Part shown: positions 31,800 through 43,022 of the stretch, one piece after another
How the letters are laid out: each line of letters opens with the position of its first letter
Numbering within the stretch: position 1 is the first letter of the stretch
NCBI GenBank assembly: GCA_947359465.1
Contig: OX375878.1
Location: 80,393,627 to 80,457,626, forward strand
Origin: Metellina segmentata
Lineage: Eukaryota; Arthropoda; Arachnida; Araneae; Tetragnathidae
Reading direction: 5' to 3'
Length of the DNA: 64,000 bases
The notes under the pieces: generated by a model
What the model saw: the letters and a program-made list of their open reading frames with translations, nothing else
Told to the model about the DNA's origin: nothing
Databases searched by the model: none
Translations under genes and position numbers: made by a program

Positions 31800-33700
31800 A
31801 TAAAATAAAGTCCTGCGTGATGGCAGCGATGGGGATGGTGGCGGGGCCCTCCCCCACACTAAAAGAAATGACACCCTCTGGTTCCCCTTCTTTTAGGTAG
31901 AGAGGTGGGACTATGCCCCCGTCTATTTTAAACCTTTTAAACCACTTTATAATAAATTTTTAATCAAATCATATCACCATCCCGTTAAGGGTTCGTATAT
32001 GCGCTTCATCTGTATAATATTCACTTCTTACACCACAACATTAAATTCACCACCATATAACATTCTCATAAAATATTTATTTCACCTTCATTTAAATCCT
32101 ATTTATAAACATCAAATCATTATCACCTTTTAAAAATAATATATTATTTTAATTCAACTCTTGATGTTTGTATTTCTTCTTTTTGTATTGTAACGTCTTT
32201 TTGTTTTGTGTTTGTGTTGTGTTTTATGTTTTGTGTTTGTTTGTATTTCTTGTTCTGCGTTTAAGTTACATTTCCCGGTGTGCCACCGATGTATTAAATC
32301 TAATTTTAACGGTGTGCCACCGGTTTTGTATTCTTTGATTCCTGGGACTCTGGATTATTATTGTAATTTTTAACATAAGGCCGGAATGCTACCGAACCAT
32401 TATAATTCTCCCTTGGAAATAAAACAACCACAGATATAATATTTAAAGAGAAAAAAAAAAGATCGATCGGCCGGCGTGGGTCCTCTTGGGGCCCCCCTTT
32501 GAGCTGTGGAAGTCGCCCCCACCCTTTCCCCTTGGACCACAAATACACTCTAAACCTAACGGTAAGTGGGTCCAGGGAGGGTCTAAAAAAAAAGGGGGGG
32601 GGGGACTATTTTGAAGAACTTTAACCATTTGTACCGATTGGATCAATAAATCTATTTTTCCCAGAAAATGCGCATTACTTTCATAATGCACCCTGTTTAT
32701 CAGACTTTCTCCCCGTACTCAGTGCACTTGCGCACACAGATTGAAATCCGTGTCAGGCACGGACATCCTTTGTCTACACAACGCCATATTTATATTTGGG
32801 ACGTTTTTTCTTATTCTGAAATCATTGACAAAACAGTTGTAAAGCTTTTTCTTTGCTACGCTAGACTTTTCATGCATGCTCCTCCCCAGTACTGTTCCGA
32901 TTTTAGATTTAATTGTATCAAAAATATATTTTGATTATTTTGGAAGTCCGTGGTCTCTTTTGCGAATTAGCAATTAATGATTTTACTTTCTAACATCGCA
33001 TTGCTTTCGATTGGCTTGATTTGTCGTTGTGGAGACATATTTTACTGCACAATGTCTAATAAGACAATAGTTTGCTAACGAACAGGAGTATCTACGCATG
33101 TGAACATAAGACCCATAAACAATACAAGATCATTATAAATTTCAGAAGTTCTCTAGGATAATCACTTAAGCATATATAAGTACGTTGTAGGATCGTTGCT
33201 ATCTCAGAAATATTTATGTATAACTGTCTTGAATTGAAAAAGTCAAGAAAAGTGTTGTCCTGCTTATAAATTGTTTTTACTGACGCAGTAGGTCTTAAAA
33301 CGTATCAGAAAATAGTTATTTTTATGAGTAAGATAGCATTAAAGTAACAGTGGAATATAACAGAATTAGAGTTAAAGAATACAACTCGTAACTGTTTTCA
33401 AGTGTTTCAAAACTTTACGCAATCTTTAAAGGGAGATTGTGAATGCAGAATATATATAAGGATGGATGAGTGTCCAAGGAAGGACCAAAAATGTGTACCA
33501 TGTTATTGCAATACACGAGTCGACGCTATCAAGTATGTATTACTGTTGGTGGCCGCAACCTTAAGCACCTACTGTGACGTAGTAAGTGTTCATAGTGTAA
33601 GTGTAAATTCATAGTTATTAAAAATTTTGTTCCCCCTAGCGAAGCTTGCAGACGCATATCTATTTGAATATTGTTCAATTTTAAGTTCACTTCCTTTTAT
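31800..33700. other. No gene seen; low-complexity patches
   Basis: There is a T/G-rich stretch at 32165-32260 and an A9G11 run near 32585-32605. The motif cggtgtgccaccg occurs twice (32276 and 32311). No credible coding frame. Confidence 0.55.
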
Positions 33701-33709
33701 GTTTTTATA

Positions 33710-34130
33710 GGAATTTTTGGAACACCTTTAAAATATATTAAAAAACAGTTTATTCCTAGCCCCATCACTTTGAAATACATTTAAAATACATTTTTAAATA
33801 TTTCATTTCTTTCATTATTGTTTTAAAACAAATTAAAATATATTTAGATTCGTCATTCCTTGCCCCATTTTTCTGAAACACCTTTGAAATATTTTTAATA
33901 GTCAGTTTATATTTTGCTCCATTGCTTTAAATATCTTTAAAAATAGTTTATTTCTTATTCCGTTGCTTTAAAACACTCTTAAAAGTATATTTTAAGCAGT
34001 TTAGTCATTGTTCTCATTACATGAAAACACCATTAAAATATCATTAAAAACAGTTTAGTATTTACTGCATTGCTTTGAAACACACACATTTAAAATATAT
34101 TTTAAAACATTTATTTGTTGCTCCATTGTT
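33710..34130. repeat. Degenerate tandem repeat, about seven copies
   Basis: The theme gaaacacctttaaaatatat plus acagtttattccttgctcca repeats every 41-60 bp (about 33719, 33769, 33873, 33923, 33964, 34022, 34072). It is old and diverged. Confidence 0.7.
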
Positions 34131-34555
34131 ATGATCTATCTAAAATAGTCGCTGCAGAATTTAAGCTGTTGGACAACAATGCCAATCTAAGAAGAAAATT
34201 GTCAGTTTTCTATTCTCTATTTTCTATTATCTGTGAAAAACAGTTTTAGAATCATGGAAATCAGTATTTGAAATGGAAAGAATTAGTATTGAAAACACGA
34301 TTTCCAAGCATTCACAAAATATCAAATTTGTAATTTCTCATGTTCATGGTTTTTGGTAGCTCACGTACTTCTAATACTTGGATGTAACAAAATATACTTT
34401 TTTAGATTCTAAGTTACCAACCCTCTGAGTATCATGTCTGGGACTATTTTAAATCCTATATTGAATCAACCAGAGGGGATTTCGAGCATAGAATTTTCTC
34501 GTCGTTTGAAGTTGAAGAAGTCATGCACTATTGGTTGCAGTCCTAAGGAAGAACA

Positions 34556-34650
34556 AGAATATGGGAAATAGTTGTTTGATATAGTTCTAGAATACGTGAA
34601 AAAGATGTTTGATATAGTCTTAGAATACATGAAATAGTTTTTTGTTATTT
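34556..34650. repeat. 33-bp tandem repeat, three copies
   Basis: Units begin agaatatgggaaatag (34556), agaatacgtgaaaaag (34589) and agaatacatgaaatag (34622). Confidence 0.85.
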
Positions 34651-34654
34651 TTGG

Positions 34655-35094
34655 TGAAAACAACTTGCACCATGTAGGTGTAGATAGAATGATGATCAAA
34701 AAGTTTTGCTTCAAATGAAACATTTTAAAATTCTAGAAGAAAAAACGTTTTTCTTGTGATATTTTTAAAAGTCTTTACAAGACACATTGGTTTCGTTCTT
34801 TCATTCGAGAAATCAATTTGTAAGTTCATTCCTAAAAGTCAAACATGGAACTACTTAGGCAACTATTATGTGTAAACTTGGTAAGAATGGGAAATGCAAG
34901 AAAGTATTTATCAATCACGCTCTTTGTTCTATGAGAAGACTAGATGCTTTTCGGTATGATTAAAATTTTTAAAATAAATTCCAACAATAGTCTTGTTTTT
35001 GTTGTCTTCCTTAACACGATTGCACATAAAAGTACCCGTCTTAAACTTTTTGTATGCACAATATTTTATAATTTATTGATTAGGTTATTACCCT
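34655..35094. other. No gene seen
   Basis: AT-rich, no features recognised. Confidence 0.5.
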
Positions 35095-35756
35095 TTAATA
35101 ATATTTACAATATAAGTGGTTTTGAGCGGTAGCTCAGTCAGTAGAGCGTCGGGCTCGCATCGGAAGGGTTGTGGGTTTTGTCCTCGATGGAGCCTGTAAT
35201 TCTGATGGTTGCAAGATCGGTGCTTAGACCTGGCTAAAGACCGTCGTGTTCCCTAATGGTGGCTGGGGCACGTTAAATAGGTCGTGGTCACAAAGTCCCC
35301 CATGTTCCCATACCAAATCAATACCTCTGGGGGTACCTGATCAGGGGGTTATCGGCCTCTGATTGGGATCTAAATTACGATATGTGTGAGTGAATGGATG
35401 TGTGAAATGGACCTTCCTGTAAAACGGATGAGTCATGTATGAAGAAGTCCAACTCTCCGGGGCAATGGCACCCGTAATTGGGCCATATATGGCCCACACG
35501 ACAACAACAACAACAAGTGGTTTTGACGAGATATCGCGTCCCTTCAAAATCTAACCAATTTTTGGTAATAACGAGAGATCTCGTCATCAAGGTATTAACG
35601 ACTTTTTGTGATGATGAAAAGATAAAAATCTCGTCAGTTTAGAGATATCTCTTCCATCAAGTTCGGGCTAGCTTTCTTTAAATGACGAGGTATCTCGTCC
35701 ATCAAGTTCTGGTCAGTGTTCTTTTAATGACAAGGTACCACATCAGACAACCACCA
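35095..35756 (-). mobile_element. ACGAG-family TIR element hosting an Sc SINE
   Basis: It lies in the opposite orientation to most copies. One end has ttaccctttaa...aagtggttttga, the other caaccaccaagggttt. Inside are acgaggtatctcgtccatca, cgagagatctcgtcatcaag and agagatatctctt. An Sc SINE splits it. Confidence 0.65.
35126..35514 (+). repeat. Sc SINE with perfect 12-bp target-site duplication
   Basis: The tRNA-like head gcggtagctcagtcagtaga is followed by a degenerate box B (gggttttgtcctcg), a body with gggccatatatggcccac, and an (aac)n tail. AAGTGGTTTTGA at 35114-35125 and 35515-35526 is an exact target duplication. Valine-rich frames on the other strand come from the (aac)n tail. Confidence 0.9.
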
Positions 35757-35759
35757 AGG

Positions 35760-36745
35760 GTTTGTCATATGCAATATAGTTTCATTATAAACATTAGTTA
35801 GAAAGTTATAGGGATAAATATAAAAGGATGACTAAATATTTAAATCTCTAGATCATGTCAACGGTTAGAGATTTAATTTATGTTTATTCTTGAGTTGTTT
35901 TCAAAAACTGACTGTTCTTGTTTATTTGATTCGGCTATTATTATTTTTATCTTTTTATTGTTTTTATCTTTGTGCAAACTTACATCTCAAATCACATTAT
36001 AAACTGATTGGGAAATGAGAATAGAAGAAATAGTCAACAGCACTGACACTTTTAAAAAACGTGCTAATGCATTTCAGGTGTCTGAACATTTTCTTGAAAT
36101 CATAAGACAACCTCTCTTGTACAATACATTTACGTATTCGACCAAACTTCAGGAAAATTGGTCTAAATATACAAAAACCGCCAAGAAACTACCAATGTTT
36201 AGTGAAATTTTACAGAAAACAAATAAATACTTTTAATTTAACTCCTAAATAATATATCTGTAATAAGTAAAATACAGGGGGGAAAATACAAGCAGAAACG
36301 AAATTTCGTTCATTGAAACAATTCAAAATTCTGAAAATACGCAAGACATGAGCAAGAGAGTCGAATTTCAACTTCCTGGGTATATCCTGAAAAAAAGAAA
36401 TTCGAAAAAAGACGTTTGAAAAATATTGATCAAGGCAATAAAGATTTATTTACAAAAAGGAAGCAAATATTTAGGGATGCTCAAATGAACACAACCCCCA
36501 TTTCGCTGTCTTAACTCAAATACACAAACACGTAATTATAACTCAAATCAATAGAATGTGTTGATGAGGTCATGAAGAACCTGGCCCCGAAGGTGCCTCA
36601 ATCTCCGGTATTGACAGTATATTACTTGATAAATGGGCCGGGTATTTGGGAATCCTAATAAATCGGTTGATTAATAAAAGAGCAGAATAAAAATAAATAC
36701 ATTTATATTGACAGGTTGTCGAACCAAAAGTATGTTGTGTACAAA
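35760..36745. other. No gene seen
   Basis: A 73-codon frame at 36015 has no recognised domain. Confidence 0.5.
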
Positions 36746-36751
36746 GGAAGC

Positions 36752-36926
36752 TCAAGTGTCCTGATGTTGGTGTGGAAGTTTGGACAGTGAGATGCCAGCT
36801 CAGATGTTGTTCTCGTCATCTGACCGGGATTCAAAATTACGAGGCCTTGTCTTTGGATCTTTCCCTTAAGGATTGATCCCAATTGCCAGTTGTGTTGCTC
36901 CAGTGCGACGTTAATTAAATATATAC
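36752..36926 (+). repeat. Sb SINE, 5'-truncated
   Basis: Body and tail only, from gttggtgtggaagtttgg to gacgttaattaaatatata. Confidence 0.8.
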
Positions 36927-36929
36927 TTA

Positions 36930-37230
36930 CCTATCTTTTAAACATGTGTGTCTAAAGTTTTTACAGCAATCTAGAAATCATAAATTTCAAAATTTTTCTG
37001 TCATGGTTTTACCATGGTTTAGAACCAGAACTTCGAAGTTCAAGACAAGCGCGATGTTTCCGGATACCGAGTTTTTGTCTTGTGTTTGACACAGCGTATT
37101 CATTTCTGCGTAAAACCCAAACCGACCAATCAAGCGGAAACAGGGCGTTTTTGGGAAGGTATGTAATATCTATGCCTATATTTACTTAATTCATGCAACT
37201 AAAGTTCGAAACTAGAGTAGAAAATCAGGC
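36930..37230. other. No gene seen
   Basis: Unique-looking sequence, no feature. Confidence 0.5.
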
Positions 37231-37238
37231 ATTGATAG

Positions 37239-37875
37239 TAGGGATGCGACATCGACAACAAAACTTCGATGTTTTGAAACATCGATGCTCAAAATTAAAA
37301 CATCGATATTGATAATACATCGACCCAAAAGCATCGATGTTTTAAAAATTCAGTGTATTTAAACCTTTGCCCCCATTTCTTAAAACTGGTTTAGCAACTT
37401 ATGATGCTACATCGACAGCAAAACTTCGATGTTGATAATACATCGCCCCCAAACCATCGATGTTTTTAAAATTCAGTGTATTTAAACTTGTTTCCCCATT
37501 TCTTAAAACTGGTTTAGCAACTAGTGATGCGACATCGGCTCCAATACATCGATGTTTTTTTCTAAAACATCAATAATTAGAAAACATCTACATCGATGTC
37601 GCATCTCTACTTTTCAGACCCTTCATCCTTGGTCACTTTGGTCTAAAAGTATGTTCAATTTGCTGATTATGAAAATTATGCTACTTGGTTATTTTTAAAA
37701 TTTTTATAACGGTACTTTTTTCATTTAAAAATAAAACATCGACAGCGTAAAAACATCGACAAGTATAAATATCGATGTTACCAAAACATCGACCTCGATA
37801 CATCGATGTTAAATACATCGACCCAAATACATCGATGTTTTTTTTAAAAACATCGACATCGATGTCGCATCCCTA
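37239..37875. mobile_element. hAT-type element rich in ATCGAT palindromes, copy 2
   Basis: Ends tagggatgcgacatcga and tcgatgtcgcatcccta are inverted repeats. ATTGATAG at 37231-37238 and 37876-37883 is a perfect 8-bp duplication. It shares catttcttaaaactggttta and, inverted, ttggtctaaaagtatgttca with copy 1. It has no transposase; the interior is mostly AACATCGATG-type repeats. Confidence 0.88.
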
Positions 37876-37954
37876 ATTGATAGCATCTTATCACATTCCT
37901 TTAGCTGCCAAAATATTTCAGTCGGGTACAGTTTTAAATCTATTTTACTGTACT

Positions 37955-38195
37955 GCTTAATCCTCCTGGTGGTTGCCACAACGAGATATCTCGTCATTGG
38001 CAAAACTGACCAGATCTCAATGGACGCGATATCTCGTCATTAGAAAAAAAGAACTTTATCACGTGGTCATCAAGGAACAGCAATATCTTCATCATTCGGA
38101 ATTTAATCGGCCATCTTGATGGCGAGACATTTGGTAGCAAAAGTGTTCAGATCTTGAGGGACGCGATATCTTGCCGAAACCTCTAGGAAGGTTAA
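37955..38195 (+). mobile_element. ACGAG-family TIR element
   Basis: Starts cttaatcctcctggtggttg and ends cctctaggaaggttaaaaa. Internally acgagatatctcgtcattgg, gaccagatctcaatggacgc and gatatctcgtcattag. It lies next to the receptor exon, in its first coding intron. Confidence 0.7.
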
Positions 38196-38380
38196 AAAAT
38201 ACAATATACATTGTTTGGTTTGAACCTTCGGAATCTATGCCACACACAAAAAAAAAATTTAGAAAATATGACCTTTAAAAATGACGACTGGGTCAAAACA
38301 AGACGAAATTTAAACTGCAGAATACGACTAACGACGTCTAATTTCGAACTCAGCGTGTAGTTTAAATTGGACACACATCC

Positions 38381-38386
38381 ACTTAC
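38381..38386 (-). promoter_or_regulatory. Splice donor of receptor exon
   Basis: GTAAGT follows CAG directly, a strong 5' splice site. The frame beyond it reads on without GPCR features, which supports the exon end. Confidence 0.85.
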
Positions 38387-38905
38387 CTGAGGAATGCTAC
38401 ACAAGATACTTGAAGACCAGGCAAGAAACAGCATTACGTTTGTTCTCCGCTGGGCATCAGTCACCCTCAGAGGATGGACGATAGCAGTGTAGCGGTCCAA
38501 GCTAATGCAGATCAAGACCATGGATGACAAATACGGCCCAAACGCTCGCATGAATAGCATCAGTCTACAGATTGCATCGCCGGCTATCCACTGGATCGTG
38601 ATCCGCCATGCGATCTCCAGTGGAATCATGACGAATGTCACCAGAATGTCCGCAATCGTCAAGTGTAGGATCATCTTCTGCACGCGGGATTTTCTGCGAC
38701 GGATTTTCAGCAAGCTGATTAGGACAGGAACATTGCCCATGCTTGCGAAGATAAAGAGAAAGCCGTAAACGATGGCCTCGATTCGCGATTCGTAGGTGAA
38801 GGTTAAGAGTTCAAGAAGGGCTTCCGTGCCATTGCTTCTGTTCGTGTCGCTCAAGTTGTCACCTTGAGGCGCTTCGAGAATCCTCGGTGCTGGAGACAAC
38901 TCCAT
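38387..38905 (-). CDS. GPCR of the AKH/corazonin/GnRH receptor group, first coding exon
   Basis: The exon encodes 173 residues, the extracellular N-terminus through TM4. Family members are plasma-membrane receptors for AKH, corazonin or related peptides and signal through G proteins. The N-terminus has N-glycosylation sites at N17, N22 and N25. TM1 is about 42-66 (GN at 57-58). TM2 is about 78-100, with LTIAD and LVTFVMIPLEIAW. The conserved extracellular Cys is C113. TM3 has RAFGPYLSSMVLICISLDRY, with DRY at 137-139, and is followed by HPL. TM4 ends at SSSILCSIPQ. The coding part ends CAG|GTAAGT at 38387, in phase 0, where related receptors also continue from SIPQ. The ATG is the first in-frame one after a TGA at 38987-38989. 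The rest (TM5-TM7) must lie on later exons to the left; I could not find them. The MIPLEIAW and YLSS blocks place the group; AKH versus corazonin type is not resolved. Confidence 0.85.
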
Positions 38906-39092
38906 GTTGTCCTCCGATCTTCTCTTACGCTCTACCAGAGCCAGAGAAGTGCGCCCACAGCTGAATACAACTGGTGACTTCGCTTGTCATGTCTGACGAT
39001 GCGTTTGGTACCTCGATCTGAATAAAGTACGGACAGCTGTTCGCGATGTCCTGGTGTCGTTTGTCTGGTTTCTACATGTTTATGACAGACCC
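38906..39092 (-). other. Receptor 5' leader in the same exon
   Basis: On the minus strand a pyrimidine-rich tract and CAG (tttgttttcgtttccag) precede 39092, a good 3' splice site. The leader is therefore probably spliced, with at least one upstream non-coding exon. It contains a start-stop pair at 39073-39078 and an upstream ORF at 38925-38990. Confidence 0.6.
38925..38990 (-). other. Upstream ORF, 21 codons
   Basis: ATG at 38990 to TAA at 38925-38927, ending 19 bases before the receptor ATG and in a different frame. The peptide begins MTSEVTSCIQLW. Upstream ORFs this close to a main start often reduce translation; whether this one does is not known. Confidence 0.5.
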
Positions 39093-39099
39093 TGGAAAC

Positions 39100-39778
39100 G
39101 AAAACAAATTAGCGTTAGTAAAGTAATGCCATACATGCAGTTCTAGACTTTCAAGTATTTATGTCATATATACTAGGATGGAGCTTAAAAGCCATGATTT
39201 TTTCCCAAGTCCCATCCTCTAACTTTGTTCCTTTTGAAAAAAATGTGATCAGTAAATTTTAAGATTTAGGGTGTAGCTTATTAGACTTGAAGTTTATTAA
39301 AAAATATAAAAAAAATAAGATTATTAGCTGTACTTGAACACATTTATTTACAATGTATTTAATGCATTAATTTTAAACAATTTATGCAATTTATTGTAAA
39401 GATTATCAGCTTTTTATTTTATAATAAAATTTTATTGCCTTTGAAAAGGCTGAGACAGGATAATTTTTCTGCTGTCAGGGTATATTCTGCGATTATCTTC
39501 AACAACCTGTAGCAAGAATTGTAGCTGCATTTCATCATGAGTTATCAATCCACTGTATTTCTGAATAAGTGCAACTACACGTTCGGCTTGGCCATTTACT
39601 ACTTGTAAAGATTTTATTATCGCTTTAGCTTGTTTATAGTCTTCTCTCAACTCCTACAAGTCTGAATCAACTGCAAGATACCCAACTGGAAGTTACAGTT
39701 GAAATGACTTGTCTGTGACAGAAAATCTTCCAAGTTTTTATTCTTGAATGATTGAGGAGCAATGCTGATTCGCAATGC
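39100..39778. other. Probable 5' intron of the receptor gene; no gene seen
   Basis: A 72-codon minus-strand frame at 39432-39650 reads as a helical stretch (QAERVVALIQKYSG) without a recognised domain. Confidence 0.45.
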
Positions 39779-39779
39779 T

Positions 39780-39847
<68 letters not shown>
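39779..39847. repeat. (TA)n microsatellite
   Basis: About 33 TA units, directly left of the element at 39848. Confidence 0.95.
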
Positions 39848-39850
<3 letters not shown>

Positions 39851-40445
39851 GGTGGTCCCGAATTCATGGTACAAACTTTAATGGTAGGTACAGGACATTG
39901 TAACAATGATTTATTGTATAGGAATGTATAGTCGCAAGTGACGCGGTGAGGCGAAAACAGGGGAAATAACGGCCGAAAGGAAAAACAAAGATTTTATTGA
40001 AAGCGTTGTTGACAAGTGTCATGTTTACAGTAATTGTTCAAAATTGCGTCCACCAGTATCGATACATGCTTGACAGCGTCGGTGGAGCGATTGGCGTACA
40101 CGTTCAAAGATGCCTGGTATACGCAGCTCTGCCGTTACCATTTGCACGGCCGTACATGTAATGCATGTCTGCTTTTTCTGCATACGTAAAGTCACCCATC
40201 GTCTACGGCAGCACAATTGTGAATGGCGCTTTTCCCTACTGCGATGCATCATGTTCAACAGCGGCTAAACATCTACTGCCCTCTACCGGCAATGATACCA
40301 ACCGATCACTCCATTTCTCTTTCCTTTTATTTCCCCTGTTTACGCCTCACCGCGTCACTTGCGACTATACATTCCTATACAATAAATCATTGTTACAATG
40401 TCCTGTACCTACTATTAAAGCTTGTACCATGAATTCGGGACCACC

Positions 40446-40448
<3 letters not shown>
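39848..40448. mobile_element. Mariner/IS630-type element inside (TA)n, long inverted repeats
   Basis: The inverted repeats run about 122 bp with only a few mismatches. They start cagggtggtcccgaattcat and include gtcgcaagtgacgcggtgag. TA arrays flank both ends, so a TA target site fits. Minus-strand coding remains at 40025-40140 read IPGIFERVRQSLHRRCQACI and then GGRNFEQLL, the C-terminal end of an IS630-type transposase. The nuclease core is deleted. A fragment of the N-terminus of a related transposase is at 58018-58523. Confidence 0.8.

Positions 40449-40501
<53 letters not shown>
40449..40501. repeat. (TA)n microsatellite
   Basis: About 26 TA units, directly right of the element at 39848-40448. 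Confidence 0.95.
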
Positions 40502-40505
<4 letters not shown>

Positions 40506-40521
40506 TTATTTATTTTTATTT

Positions 40522-40741
40522 TTTTTCTTAAACATGAGGAAATTCAAAAAATAAAAACCAAAAGGAATTTATTGAAAACGAAAGTGTTGGTGGATCAGGG
40601 CGTCATCAGGGAGGAGCCTGATCCATACAACACAAAATGGATCAGGCTCCTCCCTGATGACGCCCTGATCCACCAACACTTTCGTTTTCAATAAATTCCT
40701 TTTGGTTTTTATTTTTTGAATTTCCTCTTGTTTAAGAAAAA
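40522..40741. repeat. Near-perfect 220-bp palindrome
   Basis: Arms 40522-40626 and 40637-40741 are 105 bp each with one mismatch that I can see (aacatgagg against aacaagagg). The loop is acaacacaaa. The inner sequence, agggaggagcctgatccat, belongs to the repeat also found at 41540-41600 and 43430-43480. Confidence 0.95.
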
Positions 40742-40744
40742 TAT

Positions 40745-41250
40745 ATTCCTTACCATGCTATGTCTGCAGCTTCCAGCGCGCTTGCATGGTTAGTTTTAAC
40801 TTTTCTTCTAACTTTCGTTTTGACTTTCATTTTCTGGTTAAATACACATGCTTTTTATTTTATTTTGATCTTTCATTAAATTAAATATTTGAATGATATA
40901 AGTATATATATATATATATATAAGAATAAAAACTTGGAAGATTTTGTGTCACAGACAAGTCATTGATATTGTTTCAACTGACTAGACATAGAATATTGAG
41001 AAGACCAGAAGGAGGATATTTAAAAAACAAATTAACAAATGAAGTAGTCTAAATGGATTAGTGGATTAGGGCGTCATTAGGAATGAGCCTGTTCAAGCCA
41101 ACGTAAAATGGTGTATTTTGCGTGTGTACAGCATGTAAGCCAAACGTAGCCCTCAAACACCATGAGTTATATCATTATTCTTTCTTTTCATGGTCTATTA
41201 TTGTTCTTATTATAGTGTATAAGCTTTACTGAACTTTGCCCGTCGATATT
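40745..41250. other. No gene; decayed copies of the local repeat
   Basis: A short (TA)n at 40903-40922. A decayed copy of the palindrome repeat (agggcgtcattaggaatgag) at 41070-41150. Confidence 0.5.
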
Positions 41251-41254
41251 TATG

Positions 41255-41850
41255 AGTGTGAGGTGCTAGCTCAGGTGTTCCCTTATCATCTGTTCATGGT
41301 TCAAAATTACGTGGTGTAGTACTCTGATCATTCACTTCGGGGTTGGTACCGCACTGTCACCAATGGCCCATTGTGTAGCTCCAGGGCGACGTTAGTAAAA
41401 TATCTACCTATTCCTTGATATTGTGATTTTAACGTATGCACTGACCTTTTACCTAATCTATATTTTTTATTTTTGTTCTTTATGGTGGTAGGGGAAACTA
41501 CTTTTGGTTTACTACTGCCCACAGGCAGAAAACACCATTTTGTGTTGTCTGGGTCAGGCTCCTCCCTGATGACGATCTAATCCGCCAATACTTCTTTATT
41601 TTTCAAAAAAATATTCTTAATTTTCTTCAAATTCCTTTTCGTTTTCTGAAAGGTTTCATTGCATGGCAATTAAAAGTAGCAGAACTTACATGTGGTTCAC
41701 CAGTATCAAATTATACTATTGGATTTTATTGAAAGCTACAGATTAATAGTCAGTCAAAGAACAACATTGAAATAGATGTGTGTTTTCTATTAAGAAACCG
41801 CATCTCTCAATCGACAAAACAAGTGTCACAAAGAATCGATTTTAAAACAG
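41255..41850. repeat. Left arm of a large inverted duplication
   Basis: Matches 43165-43750 in reverse complement. Shared blocks include acttttggtttactactgcc, ttttgtgttgtctgggtcag and caaagaacaacat. The outer 150 bp (41255-41400) is an Sb SINE body and tail on the plus strand. Confidence 0.85.
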
Positions 41851-41854
41851 AACG

Positions 41855-42845
41855 CCAGTAAAGTGTAAAGGAGTCATGGAATCAAGTGTATTTCAAGTTA
41901 AGGTTATAACATATTTTGACTTTACAAAAGGTAAATGTTTTTGACAGAAGGCCGAGGTTATTTACTTTGAGTTGAAATTATTCTTTTAAACCTTGTTATA
42001 TCTGAAACTTGATTTTTTTTAAACGCTATAAAACTGACCTTCTGTTTTTTGAAAAACTGTAACCTATTAACTTTATTTCTTCTGTGTGAAGACATTTAAT
42101 TTTGAAGCAGGTGTTATTTCACATGCGGAATGGATATTTTAAGAAAAAACGAATTTGCTTGAAAAGAAATTCAACATGAATATTGTACCAATATGACTTT
42201 CATAATGATAGAGGCATTCGGAAATATCTCATGGCTGGTGCAAAAGTGCAATGAGTCAAAACATATTGATGAAAGTCATTCCGTAAAATTGTTTTCTAAT
42301 ATTCATCGTCAAAGAACGAAAATTAACTTGATATTTTTAGTTTACCATCGTTTACAATTTCATCACTTCTGCAACAATGGTATACATCAGTAGTTCGTAG
42401 AAAGATATGCAATTTCATAAGCATATCGTCATTTTACCCAGTGAAATATTTTTTCTTTGAAACTACCGTTATTATTCATGTTTAATGCCTCAATTACTCT
42501 TGTTAAGCATCTTATTTCATTCAATCAAAAGGATCGATGTTTTCATGAAGCACGTAGATCGTATTCCAAGAAATGGTTTCAGGATTTCATCATCTATGTT
42601 TAAAAATATGTCCCAAACCGAAAGCTGGATCTTATTGAAAACTGACATCCATAGTAACATCTCCCCCGGTTGAGAAAATCGACCCTTATACTGCGGTATA
42701 TATTTCACAATACGTTCATTTGACCAAATCCGTTTTAAGTCATGAAGATTGCCAAATACAGTTTCAAAAACAATAATTCAATTCAGCATGGTGAGATAAT
42801 CTCAGGACCTCTATATCAGAAACGAAAGTCTGTATACTAAGTATT
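41855..42845. other. Spacer of the inverted duplication; no gene seen
   Basis: AT-rich sequence with two 60-odd-codon frames lacking any recognised domain. Confidence 0.5.
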
Positions 42846-42848
42846 TTA

Positions 42849-43022
42849 ATCCACATCTCACTAGAGCAACACAGTAGGATATTGGCGACGATCCGGGATC
42901 AAACCTGAAGGGTAAAATCCGAGGATAACGCCTCGTTATTTGAACCACGGTCAGATGACGAGGTCATGCATGAGCTGGCACTCCACCTCTCCAAAGTTCC
43001 ACACCGCGCCAATGTGAGGACA
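42849..43022 (-). repeat. Sb SINE, 5'-truncated
   Basis: Minus-strand tail and body (cactagagcaacacagtagg ... ccaatgtgaggacat). Confidence 0.75.

Noticed and set aside
35341..35547. Frame with a run of valines on the minus strand
   Set aside because: It comes from the (aac)n tail and body of the Sc SINE.
38192..38386. Extension of the receptor frame past 38387
   Set aside because: GPCR similarity stops at SIPQ exactly at a CAG|GTAAGT donor; the rest is intron read-through.
38505..38768. 87-codon plus-strand frame
   Set aside because: It is antisense to the receptor exon, which has clear family motifs on the minus strand.
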